From contig NC_080059.1 of NCBI RefSeq assembly GCF_026212465.1, positions 7,017,811 through 7,081,810 of the forward strand: DNA of 64,000 nt, read 5' to 3'. The stretch is from Amaranthus tricolor (lineage: Eukaryota; Streptophyta; Magnoliopsida; Caryophyllales; Amaranthaceae). Positions 25,884 through 35,789 of this stretch are shown here, piece by piece (positions within the stretch are counted from its first letter, which is position 1; the number at the start of each line of letters is the position of its first letter). The notes under the pieces were generated by a model. The model was not told where the DNA came from and searched no databases. It worked only from the letters and a program-made list of their open reading frames with translations. A program made the position numbers and the translations under genes.

Positions 25884-26902
25884 CTACGGTTATAATAAAA
25901 AAAAAAACAAAATAATGCATTATAAAAAGAGCCTGCAGAGAAAATCCACCTAATTCTTTCCCTCTACCAATTGTGTTATATGATTAATAGTTTCATAATT
26001 TTTCTTATTTGAGTTATTATTGATATAAACATATAAATCAAGTGATCGATTTGCAAAATCTTAGAGTATTATAATTACTTTGAGCCCTTTGCTTTTTTTT
26101 TTTTTTATTTGTTCACGTTATTAAAATGGACAGTTCTAAATAAAAACAAAATCGGACAAAAACATAATGTTAAAGAAAAAAAATCTAATAAATTAAAAGA
26201 CAACAAAAGAAGACTACATATATAGTTGAGTCTTAATTAAATAGCACTGCGGTTCAAATCATTCAAGGATTCAATAAAAGAACATATATAAATATGTAAA
26301 TTTTTAGTACAATATTTTTTATTTTGGTTCGTCACACTTAATTTGTATTATTTATAAATTTGAACAATAATTCATCATTTTCTTTTAATTTCATCTATAC
26401 ATTTTAACTTTTTTTTAACTCCATCCATACAATTCATTCACTCTCTTTATTTATTACCACTGTCTAAAAAATTATCATCTTTCTCTTCGATACAAATCAA
26501 AAAGAACAGATAAGTAATCCTTCTGTAAAATTACAAAATAGACCTTATAAATAAACTTAACTTGGTCAGCTTCTCCATTATTGATATATCATGTAAAATT
26601 TTAATATCAACTTAATCCATATTATTTTTATTGTACATTAACTTTTTCATAATCTTCCATTCAAATGCTCATTCTTCTCATTTTCTACTCTACTATAATA
26701 AACATAGTGTAACAATCAACAAGTATAACAATTTTTATCAAACATCTTCGTTAAAAATTGCTTTATACAACATGGTGTAACAATAATGTTCAAATGTCAA
26801 TAATATTAATTGTTTAAGGTAAACAAGCTATAACCAATTGAATTAGCCAAAAACTAACAACCAACAACCAACAACTATTACAGAATAATGTTATACTATT
26901 TA

Positions 26903-27290
26903 AGGCTCATTTAGATTGAGCGTAAATTTTTAAAGGGTGAATAAAAGTCAAAGTAAGAAAACAAAGTTAGTTAGATAGAAGATTAAAGGAGTTTGATTGT
27001 TAGAGAGGGGGAAAAATTAATTAGGATGTAATCTAAAATAATAATTAGTTTCCTCATATTGGGGTATAAATTTACCCTGGGGGGATGGGGAATACTTTCC
27101 TCCAAATGAGTAAGTAAATTAAATCGTCCTCTTTTTTCATTCATCTTTCTTAATTAGTTTATTTTCATTTTACCTTTTTTACAATTATTTTAATTACTTC
27201 ATTTGCATATTTACTTACTTTTATTTTATTAATTTGACTCTTTTACTCCTTTAAATATTTTTATTCAATCCAAGACAATTCTTACTGTAA
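26903..27290. mobile_element. Foldback MITE
   Basis: The left part (TTTTTAAAGGGTGAATAAAA, then GTCAAAGTAA) is mirrored at the right end by TTTGACTCTTTTACTCCTTT and AATATTTTTATTCAATCC. About 390 bp; the GC-rich middle (CCTGGGGGGATGGGG near 27080) is non-coding. Confidence 0.5.
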
Positions 27291-27949
27291 CTTCTTTCTA
27301 AATGAAAGTCCACATAAATTATATTTTTATGTTTATAATATTAAAAAGGTTTAGTAAGAGTTTACTGTGATATTAGTATTGCCCTTTTATGAATCCAATA
27401 AGGCAATTATCAGATTTAACATATTCAATGCACGGTATGCACCGCATTAGTGGAAACTAGCATCATTTAGATTAGGAATTGTCTTTGAATAATGTTATGT
27501 ATTGTTTATTTGCTGTGAATAACTCAAATTATTGATTATTTTTAAATAATTAAACCTTTGTATATTTTTTGCTGATAGTATCTCTTGCTATATTTTAACA
27601 GATTATTGTAGGTACCCACTAGCTGTTACTCTCACTTCTTCTTCCTCCTTATGCTTCTTTGTTGGTCTATCCCAACTCTTCTTTGGTGGTAAGTAGCTAT
27701 AGTAGTCGGTTAAAATGTGGAAAGGGGTGATGTGAGCAAAAAAAATTCAAAAGTCGGATTATTTATAAATAATGAATAGTAGGGATTATTCATAGCAAAT
27801 TGACAATAAGTCGGATTATTCAGGATAATTTTTCCTTTAGATTATATGTGTTTGTTTTATGAAAAAGTCTAGTATGGACTTAGTGTATTCTAATAGTAGT
27901 ATGGACCAATATTTTATACTCTCCTCCACTCCATTTTTTATACTCTTCC

Positions 27950-28821
27950 AGGGATGCAAACGGGGCGGGGCGGGGCGGGTATTGGCGTTACCATCCCCAT
28001 CCCCATCTGGTAAATCAATCCCCATCCCCATCCCCATCCCCGCGGCGGGTATAATTTTTTTCCCCGTCCCCGCCCCGATGGGTTTGTACCTAATACCATC
28101 CCCATCCCCATCCCCATCTGGGTATCCATCCCCGTCTAATACCCATTTTACCCGCCCCACCACCCGTCAAATCCCCGCTTAATACCCATCTGTGTCACAT
28201 ATTTATTTTCAAATCCCCGTCTAATCATCACTTAATATCGCCTACCTCTACACAACTCGTAATGAATATAAACAAATTTTATTGAGAAAAAAGGATAAAA
28301 AATAGAAAAAACATGATTATAAACCTTACTCTAAAAAACATGATCTTAGACCTTATGAAGTAGTATTCATGGCTGAATCACATTATGTTTTTATTAACAC
28401 TCATTAACTCAACTAAATGAACCGCTAATAATATCAGAATAATGAAATATTATTGACGAAACCAGAGATCCGATCAAATTACAAAACAAACATTTTACCA
28501 AAAAACCTTGTGAGCAAATGAAGCATCATGAAAATATGAAATTAATAACAATATGATCACCCACAATACATAAATTTATATCCAAACTTAATTATAGGTG
28601 TAAAATAATTCAAGGTTTTTAGAAATTTGAAAAATAATTTAGGGTATTTCAATTCTCAAAATTTGTACATTTTGTGAGGCGGGGCGGGGCGGGGCGGGGA
28701 TGGGGCGGGTATTACCTAAAACCCATCCCCATCCCCATCCCCGCGGTGGGTATGAATTTTATACCCGTACCCGCCCCATGACCATCAAACCGGGACCCAT
28801 CCCCGCCCCGCCTGCATCCCT
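27950..28821. mobile_element. GC-rich terminated hAT-like non-autonomous element
   Basis: The left end AGGGATGCAAACGGGGCGGG and the right end CCCGCCCCGCCTGCATCCCT are inverted repeats. Both ends carry subterminal arrays of CATCCC and GGGGC units, and the middle (about 28180-28670) is AT-rich and non-coding. Total 872 bp. The termini resemble hAT elements, but flanks ACTCTTCC and ACTTCCAC do not make a clean 8-bp duplication. Long frames predicted through the CATCCC arrays on both strands are artefacts of the hexamer repeats. Confidence 0.65.
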
Positions 28822-28849
28822 ACTTCCACTTTAACCAACTCCATTCACT

Positions 28850-28893
28850 TTACTCTACTCTACTCTACTCTTATACTCTTATACTCTTACACT
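28850..28893 (+). repeat. (TACTC)n microsatellite
   Basis: TACTC pentamers grade into TTATACTC units directly after the GC-rich element. Confidence 0.75.
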
Positions 28894-29100
28894 CCACTCC
28901 ATTTTTTCACCCTTAAAAAATTTTAAAAACTAAAAAAAATTACAATTAAAAAAATTAAAATCAAAAAAACAAAGTTAACATTAAAATTAAAAAAAATTTA
29001 AAATTTAAAAATTAAAAAAATAAAAATTTTAAAAATTTAAAAAATGAAAATTAAAATTAAAATTTTAAAAAATAAAATTAAATTTTTTTTTCAAAAAAAA
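28894..29100 (+). repeat. A-rich low-complexity tract
   Basis: About 200 bases made almost wholly of AAAATTAAAAA words with no coding potential. Confidence 0.7.
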
Positions 29101-29582
29101 AATTTCAGTTATTTTGAAATATGTAATAAAGAATAAAGAGAGTAGAAATAAAAGTGTTAAAACTTATTCACACTATTATAGTAGGCAGCTAATCCCCACA
29201 AGAATTTCTCTTGTTTTAATAACAGCTAGTTCATGCATTAAATTTGTGTTTATTTATTTCTTAACAACATGCTGTTTTAATATTGATTTTTTTATTCGGT
29301 CTATTATAGAAGTAAAAATTGAACTCTTATTAACCAACTCATAATTAAAAAGAGTACATTATTAAATTTAGGGTTTTGAATTTTGACCGTGAAGACATGT
29401 ATATGTTGCAACCCGGGACGTTTTTTTAGTTCTTTAAAATTAAATAGACTTTTTTGCTATTTTTTATATACTAGTTACTTTTAGGAGATTAATGTAAATT
29501 TTCTAATTTTTATGTGAACACTTTTTAGAGTGTAAAAGACAAATTAATTCAAAATAACGTATAACAAATGGTCATATAACAC

Positions 29583-29658
29583 CTACAGACAATAAATACT
29601 GAAATTAAACTGCAAGTTAACATCTACAGACAATAAATACTGAAATTAAACTGCAAGT
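29583..29658 (+). repeat. 41-bp tandem duplication
   Basis: The unit beginning CTACAGACAATAAATACTGA occurs at 29583 and again at 29624. The copies are essentially identical, so the duplication is recent. Non-coding. Confidence 0.9.
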
Positions 29659-29857
29659 ATATATAAGTTTAACACGATCAAAATAAAAGAAATATGCTTT
29701 AAAGCTAAGATTAAGATTATATAACATCTAACAAATTTAAAAATTTTATTACCCTCTTTATAGTCCATAAATCATATAAAAAATACATAAAACAATAAAT
29801 AACTACGTGTCAAAGAAAATTGAAAACCGATTTATGGAAATGAAAAATATTATTACA

Positions 29858-29988
29858 CAAATTCTTGTATGAGACAGTCTCACTGTGAAACATGCCTCAT
29901 ATTAGAGTTAAATAGTGCAATAATAAAAAATTTAGCATATGAGCTTCTTATTTTGAGGTCATCTCATCGTGAGACGGTCTCACAAGAT
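29858..29988. mobile_element. GTCTCA-family MITE
   Basis: The left end CTTGTATGAGACAGTCTCAC and the right end GTGAGACGGTCTCACAAG are near-perfect inverted repeats, about 130 bp overall. The same family occurs at 18558-18721 and near 1600. Confidence 0.6.
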
Positions 29989-30100
29989 GGGTTGTTATTC
30001 TTAAGGCTTTGGGAAGGAAATTATCATTTTACATCTCAGTACAACAATTATAATTGGTTCTCAATTGTTACATTTTTCAGTTAATTGTCTTATACTTGGA

Positions 30101-30134
<34 letters not shown>

Positions 30135-30154
30135 GTTGTTGTTGTTGTTGTTGT
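30101..30154 (+). repeat. (ATT)n(GTT)n compound microsatellite
   Basis: About eleven ATT units run directly into about seven GTT units. Confidence 0.95.
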
Positions 30155-31150
30155 GTACTTTTGTTGAATTGAATATTTTATCACTATAACATACTTTTAG
30201 TTGAATATATTTAGTGATATTTAATTTAACTGTAACTATTTTAAATTTCTAATAGTATATATAGTTAGTTTAGTAATATTTATTAAACCCTTTAGCAGTA
30301 TTAAAAAAAATCATAATAAAGCTTTTCACAACAAAGGATCTAGAGATATTTCTTATAAATGTCACTATAAACTATAGTAACAATTACATGTCACTAAAGG
30401 TCAAATAAAGTGTCACTAAATCACTTTATATTGAAACTTAAAATAAAAACCAATAATTATTACACTAAAATATAAATCAGTGATATTTTTTTATGTCTCT
30501 AAATATTAGATCGTGAAAAGTTAAGTTTATTTTGTTGTAGTGTATGGAGTAATTTTTTTTAGTTGAAATGACATAAAAAAGGAGTAGATAGGTGAATTAT
30601 TCGATGAATCCATGAAAATATGTAATTTAATCGGTAGAGGTCATTAATTTTTTGCGTTGATTCTGGTTTGAGTATTTGCGACTTGCGTACATTAGGCTAT
30701 GAGTTCATTAATATTGTACAAGTCTAATAATTTTTAAAAGGGCCCAAACTTACAATCTGGCGCAGAGGACCCTACAAAATATTAGTTAAGGGCTTCTTCT
30801 TTTAATGTGATTTGGGAAAATAGCTATTCTGTTTTGATATCTAGTCACATATGAAATTCATTTTTATCTGAAATTTTAATTTGAATAACTATTTTAAGTC
30901 CTAGATATGTTATATAGTTTAGATATTTTATATATTTTATATATTTTGTCATACGAGAGCTTTTTGAGATAGATTTATGGATGAAGGCATATTTTTTTCA
31001 CAATGATTTCAAATACAATGTCAAGTAGAGGTATGTTCTAGGGTGGGTTTGAGCAGGCGACAGATTAAATTTGCCTTTAAAAACTACGCATTCCTTAAAT
31101 CTAAAAAAATTGTGGCCGCTATTTTTTTCTTTTCTGATTAAGAATATATC
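30155..31150. other. Gene-free spacer
   Basis: No supported genes; a short AGATATGTTATATAG near 30904 may be a remnant of the palindromic insertion family. Confidence 0.4.
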
Positions 31151-31719
31151 TTATGCTAGAAATACATTAACGTATCTATGCCAAAAACGAAAAAAAACAT
31201 CAAAAAAAATAAAATGTTGAATGTTGAAATAAAAAAAAATGTCACTTAAATAATTGGCAATGATAATGAATTGTAATATATAAACCCATGCCTTTTGTAC
31301 TTTGTAAGTGCAGAGAAGTCTATCTATTGTAGCAGTATGCAGCATCACTGGTTCAATCAATAGTGCTCTAAAAAGCCAAGATGAGAGGAAAATTATTAGA
31401 GGAAGAAGTGTACAATTATCCATTCCCTTTGTTATTGATTTTGTGCACCTTCTTTTTCTTCTTCCATTTTTTCTTGTTAGTGTGACAATAACGAGTGGCA
31501 TGCTACCAACCAATAACTAAAAGGCAATGCTATCAAATTTTGGATGATAATTAACTTCTTTTACACCTAAATTCTATTGAACATTTTATGTATTATAAAC
31601 ATTTACAAATACATATTTAGGGTTATATTAATTACTTCTTCATATTTTCGATTGATTTTTGTACCTCTTGTCAATGACTTGTTATAGCAAGCTAGATTAA
31701 GCTATGTTTATTAAGGGTG

Positions 31720-31954
31720 CCTAAAATATTCTCATATGCTTAATGAAGGCAATCAATTTTGTGGCTTTCATTGAGTAATTGAGTGAAGAATATACAACTC
31801 TATTCCTAGTAAGCTACAATATAGGTACTATGATTGCTAGAAATAAGGTAAATAGCTATAACTTAGCTAAATATTTGACTTCAAAGAAATAATATATACA
31901 ATAAAGTTAATTCTATACAAATTAATTATTTTCTAAATTATATATTTTCTAACA
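31720..31954 (-). mobile_element. Candidate 3' LTR of the Ty1/copia fossil
   Basis: Read on the minus strand, the end of the RNase H region is followed by a purine-rich TGTAGGAATG and then TGTTAGAAAATATATA, as expected at a polypurine tract to LTR junction. The far boundary is a guess, set near 31720 after the ACTCAATTACTCAATG words. No matching 5' LTR was found. Confidence 0.4.
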
Positions 31955-33290
31955 CATTCCTACAGCTGAAGTTGGAAGTTCTCGTATGCTTAAACTATCC
32001 CTGAAATCATTAAATAAAATCAGCGAAAGTCTGTTTGTAAAATTATCAGCAATTTGGTAACGGGATGGGACATATAACACACGAACTTTGCCACGTGCCA
32101 CTTTTTCTCAGACGAAGTGAATATCCATCTCAATGTGTTTAATGTGTTGATGTAGAACCGAATTACCGGATAGGTAAATTGCACTTACATTGTCACAATA
32201 AATTAGAGTAGCTTGATTTGGACAATGCAACTGCAATAGTAAATTTATGATCCTGCATGAATTAGAAATAACATTAGCAACACCCTTGTATCTGCCTCAA
32301 CACTACTACGGGAAAAAGTTGGTTGGCATTTGAAGGATCAAGAAATTAAATTATCTACAAGGAATACACAGTAATCAGAGGTAGAGTGACGAGTGTCTGG
32401 ATAACCGCCCTAACCTGCATCTATATATGAGATAATACGATCAATGCTATATTTGTACAAATGAAGAACAAAAGAAAGACCACCCTGAAGATAGCGGATG
32501 ATGCGCTTAAGGGCACTTATATGCTCATTAGTCAGAGCATGTATATGAAGACAGATTTACTGTACAGTATAAGAAATGTCTAGCCGAGTGAATGTGAGAT
32601 ATTGAAGAGCATCTGCAAGACTACGATACTTATTAGTGGTGGCACTAAGTTTGGATTTAGTGAACATTAATGGACTATTAGACATTCCGACACGTTCAAT
32701 AATCATAGCAGCATATTCATTATTTTTCAGATAAGAAGAGACCATGGTCATGACGAGTAACAATAATATGCAAAAATAACTCAGTGGACCAAGAACCTTC
32801 ATAGCAAATTCAGAACCAAAAGGAGTCTTAATGTAAGTATAAAGGCGATCAGAAGAGGCTGTAAGAATAATGTCATCCACATACAACAGATCTGATATGC
32901 AATGTCAGAATCATTTTTGTAGATAAACAAGAGTGATCTGACTTTATTGTGACAAAACCTAAAGATAGCAAAAAAAACAATCATCAAATCTTTGGTACCA
33001 AGCCCGAGGAGCCTGTTTTAAACCATACAAAGACTTTAAAGAAGACAAACATGAGCTAGATATTGTTTGTTACAAATACCCATTGGTTGATGTATGTAAA
33101 CAATTTCATTGAGAAGACCGTGTAAAAAAGCATTTTTAACATACATTTGATGAATACATTAAGATTTAGAGAAAGCAAGGCTGAGAACTGCCCTAGTGGT
33201 GGCAGATTTAACCACGTAGCTAAATATTTCATTACAATCAACATATAAAAGACCTATTTTACTTGTTTTAGATAAAGTTACATGTTAGAG
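31955..33290 (-). pseudogene. Ty1/copia retrotransposon pol fossil (reverse transcriptase and RNase H)
   Basis: Read on the minus strand in several frames, conserved copia pol segments appear in order. First is the reverse transcriptase N-part (AVLSLA, then YVKNAFLHGLL-like and QPMGFV-like words near 33200-33060). Next is the catalytic YVDD box (YVDDIILTASSD near 32880), then EFAMKVLGPLSYF, YRSLADALQYLTFTRLDISY and the YLQGG region. Last come the RNase H features SSVEADT near 32300 and YCDNVSAIYLSGNSVLHQ near 32180, with HIEMDIHF and VPSRYQIADNFT. Stops and frameshifts break it throughout. It is a dead relic with only the 3' part of pol. Confidence 0.85.
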
Positions 33291-33788
33291 AGTAACTTAT
33301 ATTATTAATGGATAATCAATAATTAGTATTATTGTAAAAAACAAATTAAAAAATTGTATTTATTTATGGTAAATTTTGCAATTGGAAAGCTGAACATCAA
33401 ATAAAAAACCAAGGGAGTATCAAATATTAAAAATGATGCAAGTACAAAATTAAAGTATATAGATAAGATTAGAGTCCAATAATCACTTCTTTCATATCAA
33501 TCAGTTATATGGAGTTTCAATTAATCGAGACATATCCAAGCCTAAAATTAAGTTGAATGACATAAAGTTCTTCACTTTTGTTTTGACACTTGCATGAACA
33601 TATCCTTGCTTAAATGGCTTTTAATCTAACTGGTTTACAAAGATTTTATAGTTCAAGGAATTATGCAATTTTCTTTGATTTTAAAAAATATTGAAATTCT
33701 GAATCCTCTCATTATTTATTCATTATCACGTACGTGCGTATACTTCTTGTTATTCGAAAATAGCCTCAAATATAAATGTGCAGATGTG

Positions 33789-33791
<3 letters not shown>

Positions 33792-33844
<53 letters not shown>
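33792..33844 (+). repeat. (AT)n microsatellite
   Basis: About 26 AT units immediately next to the Stowaway MITE that follows. Confidence 0.95.
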
Positions 33845-33845
<1 letters not shown>

Positions 33846-34101
33846 TCCTTTCTATTCATCTTAGATGTCCCATTTACTTTTGGGACACTTCATCTTTAAC
33901 TCTTCTATTGTATTTTATTATTAATCTATAAGTTAAAACATAGTCATATGGGATCTTATTTAATTTGTTTTAATGTAAAGTTTATTAATATTAACTTTTG
34001 TAATTTTTAATTATACATAATTAGATATATTAAAAATTGAATAAGTGCATTGGATAGAGTGCATAAAATAAATGGAACACTTCAGATGAATAGGAGCGAG
34101 T
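33843..34101. mobile_element. Stowaway-type MITE
   Basis: The left end TACTCCTTTCTATTCATCTT and the reverse complement of the right end TACTCGCTCCTATTCATCTG match, and the similarity continues through GTCCCATTTA against GTTCCATTTA. The element is about 258 bp and flanked by TA; it probably inserted into the AT microsatellite beside it. Confidence 0.75.
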
Positions 34102-34865
34102 ATATTTTATGTAGATGTGGAAGAAAATGTGTATGAGATGAAAATGTAAGTTAAATGTGTGAATAAAAATTAATAAAACTAATAAAAATGATTAATTAAA
34201 CTAGCTCAAGTTTTTCTCATGCCCCGCCTTTTCCTGCAGGGGATCGGAGGTTCTGAGCATGTTCAATATGTTCGACCGTGTAGGGCCCTAAAAAATTAGA
34301 GAAACTCAATATTAAGTTACGTAGTATATGTTAAGTATTTTAAGATACAAAATTGTCGGAAAAGTTGAAGACACTCAATATTTAATTATATTGAACAAAT
34401 AATTCAAATATTTTAAGCATACACTAATGTTAAAGGTTTGCAAGAAAAAGATATGAGTGATTAATAAGCCATTGTTGCACAACCTATTAGAATACATCCA
34501 ACATTGATCTTAATTAGATTAAAACAATCATAACATTTTTAAAAAAATCACGTTAGTCAATAATTCAAACAAAAAAATTTCAAAAAAATAAATTCTTTCT
34601 ACCCTTAAAATCATTTCCATGTATGTGAACGTATACAATAAATTACAAAATCTTGCCATGTTTTACGTAAAAGATTTACAAAAATGTATAAGAGTTCTTT
34701 AAGTTAAATGATGTTTTTCAGAGAGAAGAGTAATTAATATGGATAAAATCTTAGATATCATTCCTAAAACATAATCAATTAAAAAATGTGACTAGGATCA
34801 AGAGAAAAATAGGTGCAACAACTTGATCAAATTAAGGATGAGTAATTTCCAATTGAAGACATTAG
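34102..34865. other. Gene-free spacer
   Basis: Only a GC patch at 34218-34290 (ccccgccttttcctgcagg, gtagggcccta) stands out; it looks like transposon debris and has no coding frame. Confidence 0.4.
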
Positions 34866-34942
34866 AGGGAGGGGATTCAAACCCCTCTCAAAAACTGAAT
34901 TTTATGAGTTGTAAACCTTAAACCACTTGGTGGGTGACACAT
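34866..34942 (-). mobile_element. tRNA-derived SINE head
   Basis: On the minus strand a box A-like ACCAAGTGGTTTAAGG is followed after about 35 bases by GGTTTGAATCC, a good box B. Acceptor-stem pairing and CCA-compatible ends are absent, so this is a SINE 5' region, not a tRNA gene. Confidence 0.6.
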
Positions 34943-35640
34943 CATAAAGATATATTTGTGAGTCTTCCATTTCCCAAGTCCTATAACCCTAATCAGCAAC
35001 AAGTATTTACTACTAGGACAACCAAATAGAAGGTTAATAGCTTCAATTACCAAAAATAGCTTATAATATGAGTTAATACAATAAGCGGAAATTTAGGTTC
35101 TTATCTGTTTAGTCTGGTATTTAACTAAAAACCTATTAGCATTAAATTACAGGACATAATATAGACGAATTACAACCGGATTGATTTAGCACACATAAAG
35201 AGATAAAAAGGTGAGTTTTCGACACATTTTATGTCAGTATCCTGAATTCGGCATAAAATACTATACAAAATAAACTATAACAAATTAAGAAAAATGACTG
35301 AAAAAGAAGAGTAGATCAGGAAGAACCAAGGAATGTAGGTGCATGCCAGAAGGAGATTTTAGATAGTGGGAGGATTACGTATAAAGTCTAAATGGGTGAA
35401 ACAACTTGAAAAGATATTAAAATTCTTTAGAAAATAAAAATAAAAATAAAAATAAAAAAGCAAAAAAGAAAAAAAAAAGATGATGATAGAGTTTTAATTT
35501 ATCACCACAAAACTAAATCATATACAGGACTAGTGTTTCATTGCTACTTCCCTTCTACACATAATAATAATAATAATTGCATGCAAAAGTTGTGTTTTTT
35601 TTAAATTGTTACTTCTCTTTTTCTACTTACTTTTTTCCCT
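34943..35640. other. Upstream region of the second SWEET gene
   Basis: No coding sequence. Short A-rich and AATAAT repeats occur at 35440-35480 and 35560-35576. Confidence 0.45.
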
Positions 35641-35648
35641 TATATAAA
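35641..35648 (+). promoter_or_regulatory. TATA box of the second SWEET gene
   Basis: TATATAAA preceded by a pyrimidine-rich run (ttttttcccT) lies 149 bp upstream of the start codon. The implied leader is about 115 nt. Confidence 0.65.
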
Positions 35649-35789
35649 CCGATTTCCATACTCTTACCAGTTCGTCCAAGAGCAAGCAATTGCACTCAGA
35701 GAAATACATACAAAGAGTATCTCTTTATTAAGCTCATTCACAATTAACACACTTCAGAAAAACCCGATACCCTAAACCCGAACACAAAA

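Noticed and set aside
27837..28182. Overlapping frames of 107 and 108 codons on opposite strands
   Set aside because: Both are carried by CATCCC/GGGATG hexamer arrays of a transposon end, giving Pro-Ser-Pro and Asp-Gly-Asp repeats.
28680..28740. Clustered short repeats considered as a CRISPR-like array
   Set aside because: The repeats are uninterrupted hexamers without spacers, in a plant nuclear transposon.
32298..32320. CACTACTACGGGAAAAAG looked like a CACTA transposon terminus
   Set aside because: On the minus strand it translates as part of copia RNase H (FSRSSVEADT), in order with the neighbouring pol motifs.
34866..34942. Possible tRNA gene on the minus strand
   Set aside because: Box A and B-like words are present, but acceptor and anticodon stems do not pair. 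It fits a SINE head.
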